A stretch of DNA of 64,000 nucleotides. It comes from Amazonocrinis nigriterrae CENA67. Its GTDB lineage: Bacteria; Cyanobacteriota; Cyanobacteriia; Cyanobacteriales; Nostocaceae. The DNA lies in contig NZ_JAECZC010000003.1 in assembly GCF_016056305.1 (NCBI RefSeq), positions 2,317-66,316 on the forward strand. The letters run 5' to 3'. Both the position numbers and the translations under genes were made by a program. The notes beneath the pieces are model-generated. The model saw only the letters and a program-made list of their open reading frames with translations. It was not told the DNA's origin and did not search any database. Every line of letters starts with the position of its first letter. Positions within the stretch are counted from its first letter, which is position 1. Shown piece after piece: positions 23,067 to 31,528 of the stretch.

Positions 23067-25988
23067 ATGTCTGAAAATTCTGCTTCTGTAACTGCAACAC
23101 GCCCCACGTTCATCTTAGTAGATGGGCACTCCCTGGCCTTTCGTTCTTACTTTGCTTTTGCCAAAGGACGAGATGGTGGACTGCGTACCAAAACGGGGAT
23201 TCCTACCAGTGTATGTTTTGGCTTCCTCAAGTCGCTGCTGGAGGTGATGGCTACACAACAGCCACAAGCAATGGCGATCGCTTTTGATTTAGGTTTGCCA
23301 ACTTTTCGCCACGAAGCTGATGATACCTATAAAGCCGATCGCCCCGGAACGCCAGAAGACTTTGTACCAGATTTGGAAAATCTGCACGAGTTGCTTGATG
23401 GTTTCAACTTGCCAATTTTCACTGCACCAGGTTACGAGGCAGATGATATTTTAGGGACTTTAGCACAAAAAGCCACTGCCGCTGGGTATAAAGTGAAAAT
23501 TTTAACGGGCGATCGCGATTTATTTCAATTAATCGACCCAGACAAAGAAATTACTGTTTTAAATTTTAGTCCTGATGCTCTGAAGCGCTCTACAAATAGC
23601 ATTACTGAATTTAGCACAGAAGAAGTTAAAGAAAAATTAGGCATATTTCCTACACAAATTGTCGATTTTAAAGCCCTTTGTGGCGATAAATCAGATAATA
23701 TTCCTGGAGTTAGGGGAATTGGGGAAAAAACAGCAGTTCAGCTACTTAATACCTACGGGTCTCTGGAAGAGATTTATGCTGGACTGGATCAAATTAAAGG
23801 AGCAACTCAGAAAAAGCTTTCAGAGGGAAGAGATGATGCTGAAAAATCTCGCTACTTGGCAAAAATAGTTGTCGATGTTCCTTTAGAAGTTGATGTTGAA
23901 AGTTGTAAATTAAAAGGATTTGACACAAGTACCCTGATACCAATTTTAGAAAAGTTAGAATTCAAAACTTTTTTAGGTAAAGTCAACGAACTTCAGCAAC
24001 GTTTTGGTGGCAAGCTTGAAGAAGCACCAGAAGTAGAAACAACTGATACAGAAAGTGAATTTGAAGAAGAAGACCCCGATTTTTTCACTTTTGCTGAAAC
24101 ACAAGCCGCACAACAGCAATTTGTTTCCCAAATTCAGCCGCGCATCATTAACACCGAAGCTAAACTGACTGAGTTAGTGAATCTGTTGCAACAATTCACA
24201 AACCCAGATAACCCAGTTGCTTGGGACACTGAAACTAGTGATTTAGAACCACGAGATGCTGATTTAGTAGGAATTGGCTGCTGCTGGGGAACGAACCCAG
24301 ATGAATCAGCTTATATTCCCATGAATCACAAATCTGGGGAGAATTTAAATCAAGACATAGTATTAGAAGCACTACGCCCAATTCTTGAAAGTGCAGATTA
24401 TCCAAAGACGTTTCAGAATGGTAAATTTGACCGCTTAGTTTTCCGCTGTCAGGGAATTAACTTGGCGGGAGTTGTGTTTGACCCCATGCTAGCAAGTTAT
24501 GTAATTAATCCCGATACTAGCCATAACTTAAGTGATTTGGCACTACGAAACTTGGGATTAACACTGCAAAATTATGTAGATTTAGTTCCTAAAGGCAAAA
24601 CCATTGCTGATATAAATATTAATGCTGTAGCAAATTATTGCTGTTTGCAAGTCTATGCAACATTCCAACTTGTGCCGAAATTGCGTGAAGAACTAGGGAA
24701 AGTTCCAGCTTTATATAAGTTGTTGATGGAAGTGGAACAGCCGCTAGAAGCAGTTTTAGCAGAGATGGAATACACAGGTGTCCGCATTGATTCGGCTTAT
24801 CTCAAGGAACTTTCACAGCAGTTAGAAACAGATTTAGCAAAGTGGGAGAATCAAGCAACTGATATAGCTGGAGAAAAATTTAATTTGGGTTCTCCTAAAC
24901 AATTGAGCCGGATATTATTTGAAGAATTAAAATTAGATACTAGATATTCTCGTAAGATTCAAAGCGGTTACTCTACAGATGCTGCAACTTTGGAAAAATT
25001 GCTAGAGGTTGATAAAAGTGGGTTTGTTGAAGCCATTATAGAGTATCGTACTTTATCTAAATTAAAGTCTACTTATGTTGATGCATTGCCAGCCTTGGTA
25101 CGTCCAGATACTCAGCGAGTGCATACCGATTTCAACCAAACAGCAACATCAACTGGTAGGTTATCTTCTTCCAATCCAAATTTACAAAATATCCCCATTC
25201 GGACAGCTTTTAGTCGTCAAATTCGTAAAGCATTTTTGCCAGAACCAGGTTGGTTAATGGTGGCTGCTGATTACTCGCAAATCGAGTTGAGAATTTTAGC
25301 TCATTTAAGCCAAGAGCCAGTATTAGTACAAGCATATCAGCAAAATCAAGATATTCATACTGTAACGGCAAAATTAATCTTTGAAAAAGAAGATATTACA
25401 TCAGATGAAAGAAGGGTAGCTAAAACTATCAATTTTGGTGTAATTTATGGCATGGGTTCTGTGAGATTTTCTCGTTCAACTGGGATAGATAGAGCCATTG
25501 CTAACGAGTTTATTAAACGATTTAACGAACGTTATCCGAAAATTTTCGCATATTTGGAAGAGGTAAAAAAACAAGCGATCGCTCAAGGTTATGTAGAAAC
25601 TATTCTGGGTCGTCGTCGTTATTTTGATTTTACCAATAACAGTTTACGCAAATTAAAAAATAGCAATCCTCAAGACATTGACTTGACTAAATTGAAGAAT
25701 CTCGGTGCTTATGATGCAGGTTTACTCCGCTCTGCTGCCAATGCACCAATTCAAGGTTCCAGTGCTGATATTATTAAAATTGCAATGGTGAGATTGCATG
25801 AGGTTTTGCAAAAATATCAAGCACGTTTGTTATTGCAAGTTCACGATGAATTAGTGTTTGAAGTCCCTCACGATGAGTGGCAAGAATTACAACCACAGAT
25901 TAAATCTGTGATGGAAGACGCTGTGCAATTGAGTGTACCGTTGGTGGTAGATGTGCGTGCAGGTGAAAACTGGATGGAGACGAAGTGA
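23067..25988 (+). CDS. polA: DNA polymerase I
   Basis: 973 residues. The 5' nuclease domain has FILVDGHSLAFRSYFAF, GYEADDILGTLA, TGDRDLFQLI and GDKSDNIPGVRGIGEKTA. The 3'-5' exonuclease-like domain has ExoI VAWDTETSDLE and ExoII FQNGKFDRL, but the third motif reads YCCLQ where a YxxxD Asp is expected. The polymerase domain is complete: TSTGRLSSSNPNLQNIP, DYSQIELRILAHLS (A), RRVAKTINFGVIYGMG (B) and VHDELVFEVP (C). Replaces Okazaki RNA primers and fills repair gaps. The proofreading domain may be impaired. ATG 23067. Confidence 0.97.
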   Translation: MSENSASVTATRPTFILVDGHSLAFRSYFAFAKGRDGGLRTKTGIPTSVCFGFLKSLLEVMATQQPQAMAIAFDLGLPTFRHEADDTYKADRPGTPEDFVPDLENLHELLDGFNLPIFTAPGYEADDILGTLAQKATAAGYKVKILTGDRDLFQLIDPDKEITVLNFSPDALKRSTNSITEFSTEEVKEKLGIFPTQIVDFKALCGDKSDNIPGVRGIGEKTAVQLLNTYGSLEEIYAGLDQIKGATQKKLSEGRDDAEKSRYLAKIVVDVPLEVDVESCKLKGFDTSTLIPILEKLEFKTFLGKVNELQQRFGGKLEEAPEVETTDTESEFEEEDPDFFTFAETQAAQQQFVSQIQPRIINTEAKLTELVNLLQQFTNPDNPVAWDTETSDLEPRDADLVGIGCCWGTNPDESAYIPMNHKSGENLNQDIVLEALRPILESADYPKTFQNGKFDRLVFRCQGINLAGVVFDPMLASYVINPDTSHNLSDLALRNLGLTLQNYVDLVPKGKTIADININAVANYCCLQVYATFQLVPKLREELGKVPALYKLLMEVEQPLEAVLAEMEYTGVRIDSAYLKELSQQLETDLAKWENQATDIAGEKFNLGSPKQLSRILFEELKLDTRYSRKIQSGYSTDAATLEKLLEVDKSGFVEAIIEYRTLSKLKSTYVDALPALVRPDTQRVHTDFNQTATSTGRLSSSNPNLQNIPIRTAFSRQIRKAFLPEPGWLMVAADYSQIELRILAHLSQEPVLVQAYQQNQDIHTVTAKLIFEKEDITSDERRVAKTINFGVIYGMGSVRFSRSTGIDRAIANEFIKRFNERYPKIFAYLEEVKKQAIAQGYVETILGRRRYFDFTNNSLRKLKNSNPQDIDLTKLKNLGAYDAGLLRSAANAPIQGSSADIIKIAMVRLHEVLQKYQARLLLQVHDELVFEVPHDEWQELQPQIKSVMEDAVQLSVPLVVDVRAGENWMETK

Positions 25989-26600
25989 TAGTAATTCCTA
26001 ATTCCTGATACGATTTCACGAAATACCTGCATACAAGAGGAGCATACATCTGTACGCCCCTACACTGATTCATGTGTTGCAAATATTTTTAAAATTGGTG
26101 TCAGTAGGGTTTTTGGGTTTCCCAAAGTGGAAAAATGAATTTCCTAAAGAGGAATGAAAAGGAGTTTGTTGAAATTAAGACGTGCTTGATTTATCCCTAA
26201 CCATTGAGCAAGTTTTTAGCTGGCTAACACTCTAACCCATTTCTTGACTCGCTTAAAAACCCTATTTATTCAAGCTTTTGGTCGCCAATGCTGTCAGCAC
26301 CTTCCTGCAAGGTCGTATTCTCTCACGAATGATTTCGGATTGCTATAGTCATGCCTTTGACATAACCTTGCAATACCTCTGTCAATATTCTGTAAGATAA
26401 TGCAATACTGACAATAATCAAATTATCAAAGCGAGTAAGTCATATTCAGGATTTTTTGGTTTTCCATAATATAAGCCAATGAATCAACTGGTTATTTGCT
26501 TCTAAAGAAACAACTAAATAAAGCCCAGGCATTTGAGAAGGAGGAAACTACAAACCAAGCACAATAGAATTGAGTTTGTGAGTTTATTCAGCAAATTATC
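25989..26600. other. Gene-free stretch with an inverted-repeat-bounded segment
   Basis: 612 bp between polA and the pentapeptide pair. TAGGGTTTTT at 26105-26114 and AAAAACCCTA at 26255-26264 are perfect inverted decamers bounding 160 bp. Read on the minus strand, the inside has short protein-like stretches (VKKWVRVLAS, LAQWLGINQARLNF) broken by stops. It could be a miniature element or a gene relic. The last 120 bp resembles the leader of the gene at 27681. Confidence 0.4.
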
Positions 26601-27482
26601 ATGGAAATACGAAATAATCGCTTCAGAACGATTGGTTTTGCTTTAATTCCTCTCGTGTCTTTAGTAATATATTTGGGAACTGTTGTAGTCAGAAAGATCC
26701 AAATAAAAGGACTTTGGGATACTGTCGAAGTTGCTCAAGAACAAAAAGACAGTACAGCAAGAATTGAAGCGTTGGAAAAACTGGTTAAGACTGATAACAC
26801 CTTGAGCAATATTCCATCGAATAATGTCGATTTATCCAGTGTCAATCTTGGAGATGCTGACCTTGAAGATGCCAACCTCAATAGTGCTGATCTCTCTAAT
26901 AGCAAGCTGGAAAATGCCAATCTTAAAGATGCTGAACTCAAGAGTGCCGACCTGAGTAGTGCCGACCTCTCTGGTACAAACTTTAAGAGTGCCAACCTAA
27001 CCAGTGCTAACCTAACTAGTGCTAACCTAACCAGTGCAGACCTGACCAGTGCTGACCTTAGCAGTGCTAACCTCAGAAATGCCGACCTTCAAGGTGCTAA
27101 CCTCAGCAGTACCAACTTCAGCAGTGCTAACCTTCAAGGTGCTAATCTTCAAGGTGCTAACCTTCAAGGTGCTAATATCACGAGCGTAAAACTCAGCAGT
27201 GCCAACCTCATCAATACCAACCTTCAAGGTGTCAACATCAAAAGTGCCAACCTTCAAGGTGCTAACTTAACTAGTGCCAACCTTGAAGATGCAGACCTCT
27301 CTAGTGCAAATCTTCAAGGTGCCAACCTTCAAGGTGCCAACCTTCAAAGTGCTAACCTTCAAGATACCCAAAACCTCAGTCTTCAAAGGCTAAAAGCAGC
27401 TAAAAATTGGGATCAAGCCTGCTATAGTCCAGAATTTCGCCAACAGCTAGGCTTACCTCCAGGAAAGCCTAGGCAATGCTAA
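26601..27482 (+). CDS. Membrane-anchored pentapeptide-repeat protein, copy 1
   Basis: 293 residues. Residues 1-33 hold an N-terminal hydrophobic anchor (FALIPLVSLVIYLGTVVV). A short helical region (EQKDSTARIEALEKLVK) follows, then about 190 residues of A(D/N)LxX pentapeptide repeats forming a right-handed quadrilateral beta-helix (ADLEDANLNSADLSNSKLEN and on), with many Ser and Gln-Gly positions (NLQGANLQGANLQGAN). A non-repeat cap ends the protein: LKAAKNWDQACYSPEFRQQL then GLPPGKP. Function of such proteins is usually unknown. Copy 2 starts 198 bp downstream and shares anchor, helix, cap and leader. Confidence 0.85.
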   Translation: MEIRNNRFRTIGFALIPLVSLVIYLGTVVVRKIQIKGLWDTVEVAQEQKDSTARIEALEKLVKTDNTLSNIPSNNVDLSSVNLGDADLEDANLNSADLSNSKLENANLKDAELKSADLSSADLSGTNFKSANLTSANLTSANLTSADLTSADLSSANLRNADLQGANLSSTNFSSANLQGANLQGANLQGANITSVKLSSANLINTNLQGVNIKSANLQGANLTSANLEDADLSSANLQGANLQGANLQSANLQDTQNLSLQRLKAAKNWDQACYSPEFRQQLGLPPGKPRQC

Positions 27483-27612
27483 CCTAATTTTTTGTACAGT
27501 CGAAGTTGTTTGTGAAGAGGGAAGCTTTCATAGCATTACGAATATCTTTATATTCCCAGGAAATTAACAAATCATTTGCTTCTAGCAAAACAAATAATTG
27601 AATTTAAGGTAT

Positions 27613-27644
27613 TTCGGCAGGAGAAAGCTACAAAGCTAGCCGAA
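27613..27644 (+). promoter_or_regulatory. Leader hairpin upstream of pentapeptide copy 2
   Basis: TTCGGC at 27613-27618 pairs perfectly with GCCGAA at 27639-27644; inside it GCT/AGC can pair around ACAA. The loop side includes AGGAG. It lies about 37 bp before the ATG. The matching region before copy 1 (GGAGGAAACTACAAACC) is related in sequence but does not form the outer stem. Confidence 0.35.
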
Positions 27645-27680
27645 TCCTGTTTGATTTGTGAGTTTATTTAGCAAAGTATC

Positions 27681-28667
27681 ATGGACATACGAAATAATCG
27701 CTTCCAGCCGATTGTTTTTGCTGTGATTTCGTTCGTAGCTTTAGCAATATATGCCGGAACTTTTGTAGAAAAAAAGATCCTAATCAAAGGACTTTGGGAT
27801 ACTGTCGAAGCTGTTCAAGGACAGAAAGACAGTACAGCAAGAATTGAAGCGCTGGAAAAACTGGTTAAGGCTGGCCGTAGTCTGAATAATATTTCATTGA
27901 ATGATGTCAATCTCTCCAATGCCGAACTCTCCAATGCCAAACTCTCCAGCGCCGACCTTTCCAATGCTGACCTCAATAGTGCCAAGCTCAAACGTGCTAA
28001 CCTCGATAGTGCCAACCTCAAACGTGCCAAGCTCAAACGTACCGACCTCTCCAATGCCGACCTCTCCAATGCTGACCTTGAGCGTGCAGACTTCAATAGT
28101 GCTAACCTTGAACGTGCAGAACTCAACACTGCCAACCTCAAGAGTGCAGGTCTAAATAGTGCCAATCTTGAAGATACAGACCTCTATAGTGCTAATTTTG
28201 AAGGTGCCGACCTCGAACGTGCCAACCTCAAGAGTGTTGACCTCGAACGTGGAGGGGGCAAAAGTAGCGAAATCGAAGATAACGATTTATTTCATGTCAA
28301 CTTTAAAGGTGCTAATCTCAAGAGTGCCAATCTCGAACGTGCAAACATCGAACATGCCAACCTGAAAAATGCCAGGCTTGCCAATGCCAACCTGGAAAAT
28401 GCCAATCTGGAAAATGCCAATTTGGAAAATGCCAATTTGGAAAATGCCAATTTGGAAAATGCCAATTTGGAAAATGCCAATCTGGAAGGTACTAACTTTG
28501 CAGGTACTAACTTTGAAGGTGCCAAGCTTAAGAGTGCTAACTTTAAAAGCGCTCGTAACCTAACTCTTCAAAAATTAAAAGTAGCCGAAAATTGGGATCA
28601 AGCCTGCTACGACCCAGAATTTCGCAAACAACTGGGATTACCTTCAGAAATTCCAGACCACTGCTGA
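27681..28667 (+). CDS. Membrane-anchored pentapeptide-repeat protein, copy 2
   Basis: 328 residues, paralogous to the gene at 26601: anchor (FAVISFVALAIYAGTFV), helix (GQKDSTARIEALEKLVKAG), pentapeptide array and end cap (VAENWDQACYDPEFRKQLGL). The array here favours Glu/Lys/Arg positions (NLERANL, KLKRANL, NLENANL) rather than Gln-Gly. A non-repeat break, VDLERGGGKSSEIEDNDLFH, interrupts the beta-helix near residue 195. A seven-unit 15-bp DNA repeat codes NLENA units at 28383-28487. The array must have expanded and diverged after duplication. Function unknown. Confidence 0.85.
   Translation: MDIRNNRFQPIVFAVISFVALAIYAGTFVEKKILIKGLWDTVEAVQGQKDSTARIEALEKLVKAGRSLNNISLNDVNLSNAELSNAKLSSADLSNADLNSAKLKRANLDSANLKRAKLKRTDLSNADLSNADLERADFNSANLERAELNTANLKSAGLNSANLEDTDLYSANFEGADLERANLKSVDLERGGGKSSEIEDNDLFHVNFKGANLKSANLERANIEHANLKNARLANANLENANLENANLENANLENANLENANLENANLEGTNFAGTNFEGAKLKSANFKSARNLTLQKLKVAENWDQACYDPEFRKQLGLPSEIPDHC
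28383..28487. repeat. 15-bp tandem repeat coding NLENA units
   Basis: Seven successive copies of AATGCCAAyyTGGAA with only C/T changes, each coding one pentapeptide. Near-perfect identity points to recent slippage or unequal exchange. Confidence 0.95.
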
Positions 28668-28899
28668 GTAACGTTTTTAGGCAGTATTGGTATAACTTGC
28701 ACAATTGCGATCGCGGCTAATGCGATAAACTGAGAATCCCCACGATTAGCCAGCGATCACACTTTGATATAAAAGTATCATAGCCATTTTTATATTGGGT
28801 AAGTCCTAACTTGACTTCGACAAAAATGTGGATAACGGTCACCTTGCTTGAAGATAGAGTGAGGTAAAACAAACACTCATGTCACAGAGGGAAAATTAA

Positions 28900-29673
28900 A
28901 TGGACGTAATCCCAGCAATTGATTTACTAGAAGGTCGCTGTGTCAGACTTTATCAAGGAGACTATGAGCGATCGCAAGTTTTTAACGAAAATCCTGTTGA
29001 TGTTGCTAAACAGTGGGCTGATGAAGGTGCTACTAGATTACACATTGTTGATTTAGATGGTGCAAAAGCTGGTAAAATAGTCAACTTAGCAGCAATTGAA
29101 GCGATCGCTCAAGCGGTGTCAGTGCCAATTGAAGTTGGTGGCGGATTGCGCGATCGCGCTAGTGTGCAACAAGTTTTCAATCTAGGTGTACGCTGGGCAA
29201 TTCTGGGAACCATCGCTGTAGAACAACCCCAGCTAGTACAAACACTCTGCCAAGAATTTCCCGAACAGATTATCATCGGCATTGACGCCCGTAACGGACT
29301 AGTAGCAACTCGCGGCTGGTTAGAAACCTCGGAAGTTGCAGCCACACAACTAGCTGTACAAATGCAAGAATTGGGTGCAGCCGCTATTATCTACACTGAT
29401 ATCCATCGTGATGGCACTCTCACAGGCCCTAATTTAGATGCTTTGCGAGAACTTGCTGCTGCCATTTCCATCCCTGTAATTGCTTCTGGGGGAGTTAGTT
29501 CTGTCACCGACTTGTTGAGTCTGCTGGCATTAGAACCACAAGGTGTCACTGGTGTGATTGTGGGTCGTGCCTTGTATACTGGCGATATTTCTCTTAAGGA
29601 AGCATTACAAGCGATCGGCCCAGGCCGTATTCAAGACATTCCACCAAATTTAGATTTTTCTACTTTTGCTTGA
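28900..29673 (+). CDS. hisA: Phosphoribosylformimino-AICAR ribotide isomerase
   Basis: Histidine synthesis isomerase with a TIM-barrel fold. 257 residues; [21 protein letters not shown] at the N-terminus holds the first catalytic Asp, [11 protein letters not shown] and VGGGLRD bind one phosphate, and [15 protein letters not shown] plus IASGGVSS (second catalytic Asp and phosphate loop) complete the site. Full length, ATG 28900. Isolated from other his genes, as is usual in cyanobacteria. A long hairpin lies 37 bp after the stop. Confidence 0.96.
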   Translation: MDVIPAIDLLEGRCVRLYQGDYERSQVFNENPVDVAKQWADEGATRLHIVDLDGAKAGKIVNLAAIEAIAQAVSVPIEVGGGLRDRASVQQVFNLGVRWAILGTIAVEQPQLVQTLCQEFPEQIIIGIDARNGLVATRGWLETSEVAATQLAVQMQELGAAAIIYTDIHRDGTLTGPNLDALRELAAAISIPVIASGGVSSVTDLLSLLALEPQGVTGVIVGRALYTGDISLKEALQAIGPGRIQDIPPNLDFSTFA

Positions 29674-29709
29674 CATTAAGCTTTATTTCGACATAAAACT
29701 TAATTTTTT

Positions 29710-29827
29710 AACCGACCACAAGCCGATACTTTTTGACTTGTAATTTCTTCCTTTCCTTTTTTTACAAGAGTTGCGAGGAAAGTAGACAAGCGAAAAGTAT
29801 TCAGCTACAAGTCGGTTATTTTTTGGA
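29710..29827. terminator. Long imperfect inverted repeat after hisA, likely terminator
   Basis: AACCGACCACAAGCCGATAC at the left and GTATTCAGCTACAAGTCGGTT near the right are imperfect complements, and pairing extends inward through CTTTTT/AAAAGC and CTTTCC/GGAAAG. The 108-bp structure (29710-29817) has T-runs outside both arms (AATTTTTTAACCG on the left strand complement, GGTTATTTTTTGG on the right), so it could stop transcription in the hisA direction. Its size is greater than a usual terminator, so a miniature mobile element or a structured RNA is an alternative. Confidence 0.6.
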
Positions 29828-29899
29828 TTTCTGGAATAGCAATTTACACTATGGTAGTTATAACTAACAGAGAGTTCACTAACCAATAAGTGCATTTTT

Positions 29900-30034
29900 A
29901 TGACTAGCCAACAACCTGGTAACAATGGCAAACCGCGTAAAACTGAATCTGGTGCTATCCGGTTCAAAAGCGACAAAAACATTAACAATGAACAGCAACC
30001 CAACAAACCCCAAGGCGAAGGTCTTCAATCTTAA
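29900..30034 (+). CDS. Micro-protein 1 (44 aa), paralogue of the next
   Basis: ATG 29900 to TAA 30034. The product starts MTSQQPGNNGKPRKTESG, continues AIRFKSDKNINNEQQPNK and ends PQGEGLQS. It is polar and basic with no hydrophobic segment, probably disordered. Evidence that it is real: the gene at 30212 starts MSSQQP and also carries an NNGKP-basic-KT motif, although rearranged in position. An upstream TATGGTAGTTATAAC may act in the promoter. Function unknown. Confidence 0.55.
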   Translation: MTSQQPGNNGKPRKTESGAIRFKSDKNINNEQQPNKPQGEGLQS

Positions 30035-30037
30035 AAT

Positions 30038-30075
30038 TACAAATTACGAATTACGAATTACGAATTACGAATTAA
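30038..30075. repeat. AATTACG heptamer array
   Basis: TACAAATTACGAATTACGAA followed by two further GAATTA units: about five direct repeats of a 7-bp unit immediately after micro-protein 1. Confidence 0.85.
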
Positions 30076-30097
30076 ATAATGGGTTACCTCTTTTATA

Positions 30098-30130
30098 GGG
30101 ACGTATATATGTTAGCGTCTCTATTTTTGT
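30098..30130 (+). terminator. Probable terminator of micro-protein 1
   Basis: GGGACG and CGTCTC arms surround a TATATATGTTAG loop, followed by TATTTTTG. The stem is short but the T-run supports it. Confidence 0.5.
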
Positions 30131-30211
30131 ATGTATTTTTTTTGACGTTTTCTGAAAGCAGTAATATCCTGGTTGTATGTAAACATGTAGCCAATTTACA
30201 AATTCAGTTTT

Positions 30212-30325
30212 ATGTCTAGCCAACAACCTAATTCCAACCAACCACCGAAAAAACTAGTCAACGAAACAAACAAAAACAGAAAAAAACCCCTTAATAATGG
30301 TAAGCCTAAGAAAACAGACCAATAA
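30212..30325 (+). CDS. Micro-protein 2 (37 aa), paralogue of the preceding
   Basis: ATG 30212 to TAA 30325. Product begins MSSQQPNSNQPPKKLVNE, then TNKNRKKPLNNGKPKKTDQ. Highly basic, Asn/Gln/Pro/Lys-rich and without hydrophobic residues in number. Shares the first residues and the NNGKPKKT motif with the 44-residue product at 29900. A clean hairpin terminator follows at 30351. Basic character could suit nucleic-acid binding, but nothing proves it. Confidence 0.55.
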   Translation: MSSQQPNSNQPPKKLVNETNKNRKKPLNNGKPKKTDQ

Positions 30326-30350
30326 ATATTTTAGATGAAACTTGATTGTT

Positions 30351-30377
30351 AGAGACGTAATATGAATTACGTCTCTC
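30351..30377 (+). terminator. Hairpin terminator after micro-protein 2
   Basis: AGAGACGTAAT, short loop ATGA, ATTACGTCTCT: a perfect 11-bp stem. It sits between the micro-protein and the convergent coiled-coil gene. The T-run is weak, so it may serve both directions. Confidence 0.7.
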
Positions 30378-30394
30378 TAGTTAATTAACAAAAA

Positions 30395-31474
30395 CTATTT
30401 ATTTTTCACCTGACTTTTAGCCTGTTCTAAAGCTATTTCTTTAATTGCCTGATACGAATTTACATTTGCAGTACCTTCAATAGCCTTAACAGCTAAATCC
30501 TGAACTTGTTTGAGGGCTGATTCTAATTGTTTGGAAAGATTTTGAATCCGAGTTTCTTGGTTGGTAATTGTCTGTTCTAGAGATTGCAACCTTTGTTCGT
30601 AAAAACGCTTTTGTCCTTCCACTTCTTTAGCATATAAATCTGCTTTAACTTTCGCTTGGTAATGGGCAATACCTTTACCTTCCTCTGTAGATTTTTTGAT
30701 AGCCGCTTCTTTATCTTTAGGAAAAGCCTCTACCTTAGCTTTAGATTCTTCAAATTGCTTTTCTCGTTCAGCAATTGCTTTTTCCCGTTCAGACCATTGT
30801 TTTTCTGTTTCTTGCTGAAATTCATCTAGTTGTTTAGATAATGTTTTCTGTCTTTGTTGATATTCATCAGCATCTAGTTGACGCTGGAGTTCTAAATTAT
30901 ATTTATACTCTGCTGTATCTCGTTGCCGATTTTTATTGAGATTTTCATCTCGTTCTTTTATCGTCTGTTGATATTCGTCTTGCTCTTTTTGCCAAGCAAT
31001 CCTTTGTTCTAGTATTTCTTGGGATAATATTTCATAGCTTTGGCTAAACTCTTCTTGATATGCTTTGGAATTATCTTCATAAGCTTTGATCAGAGTATCC
31101 AAGGTATTGTCAGCAATTTCTAAGTTATGCAACTGTTTTAATTGCTCAACTTCCTTTTCTACATCTTGTCCAATTTCTTCTAGTTTAGAAGCTCTTGTAG
31201 TTAATTGTTCTGATAATTCATTAGCAGCACTGCCAAAACCCAACTGAATCTTTGCCAGACTTTCAATTGTATAATTCATTTTTTGCTGTACAGTTGATGG
31301 CTGATTCATAGTTGTAGTTTGCTGTAATTTAGGTTTATCTTTGATTGCAGACTGACTATCTTTCAGTGCTTGGTTAAGTTGAGTTTTGAGCGCGGCTGTT
31401 TCTTTTGCTAAATCCTCATATGCTTGCAGAATCTCAACTTTCGTATTTTTCTCGGTTGGTTTTTTAACTGGCAC
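30395..31474 (-). CDS. Coiled-coil protein, paralogue 2 of a pair
   Basis: About 359 residues from GTG 31474, chosen because AGAGG lies 6 nt upstream; the frame is open to TTG 31495. From residue ~10 to ~340 it is nearly all heptad-patterned charged helix (LEEIGQDVEKEVEQLKQLHN, QKTLSKQLDEFQQETEKQWS, QSLEQTITNQETRIQNLSKQ), with an ending QVQDLAVKAIEG. No signal or TM. It aligns along its length with the gene at 31529 (AELEKEWSQREKAI/ERQ-type block, QTLEE-ITNQ block, KQAQDLAxxA end). Long coiled coils in filamentous cyanobacteria include filament-forming cytoskeletal proteins; that role is only a hypothesis. Confidence 0.8.
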   Translation of the reverse strand: MPVKKPTEKNTKVEILQAYEDLAKETAALKTQLNQALKDSQSAIKDKPKLQQTTTMNQPSTVQQKMNYTIESLAKIQLGFGSAANELSEQLTTRASKLEEIGQDVEKEVEQLKQLHNLEIADNTLDTLIKAYEDNSKAYQEEFSQSYEILSQEILEQRIAWQKEQDEYQQTIKERDENLNKNRQRDTAEYKYNLELQRQLDADEYQQRQKTLSKQLDEFQQETEKQWSEREKAIAEREKQFEESKAKVEAFPKDKEAAIKKSTEEGKGIAHYQAKVKADLYAKEVEGQKRFYEQRLQSLEQTITNQETRIQNLSKQLESALKQVQDLAVKAIEGTANVNSYQAIKEIALEQAKSQVKNK

Positions 31475-31528
31475 AACAAACCTCTGCTGATTCAAAATTA
31501 GTAATAGATCAAAAAACCGAAACTACGG

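Noticed and set aside
26735-28525. Minus-strand and shifted-frame open frames in the pentapeptide genes
   Set aside because: The 15-bp periodicity keeps all frames open; only the plus-strand frames have anchor, helix and cap domains.
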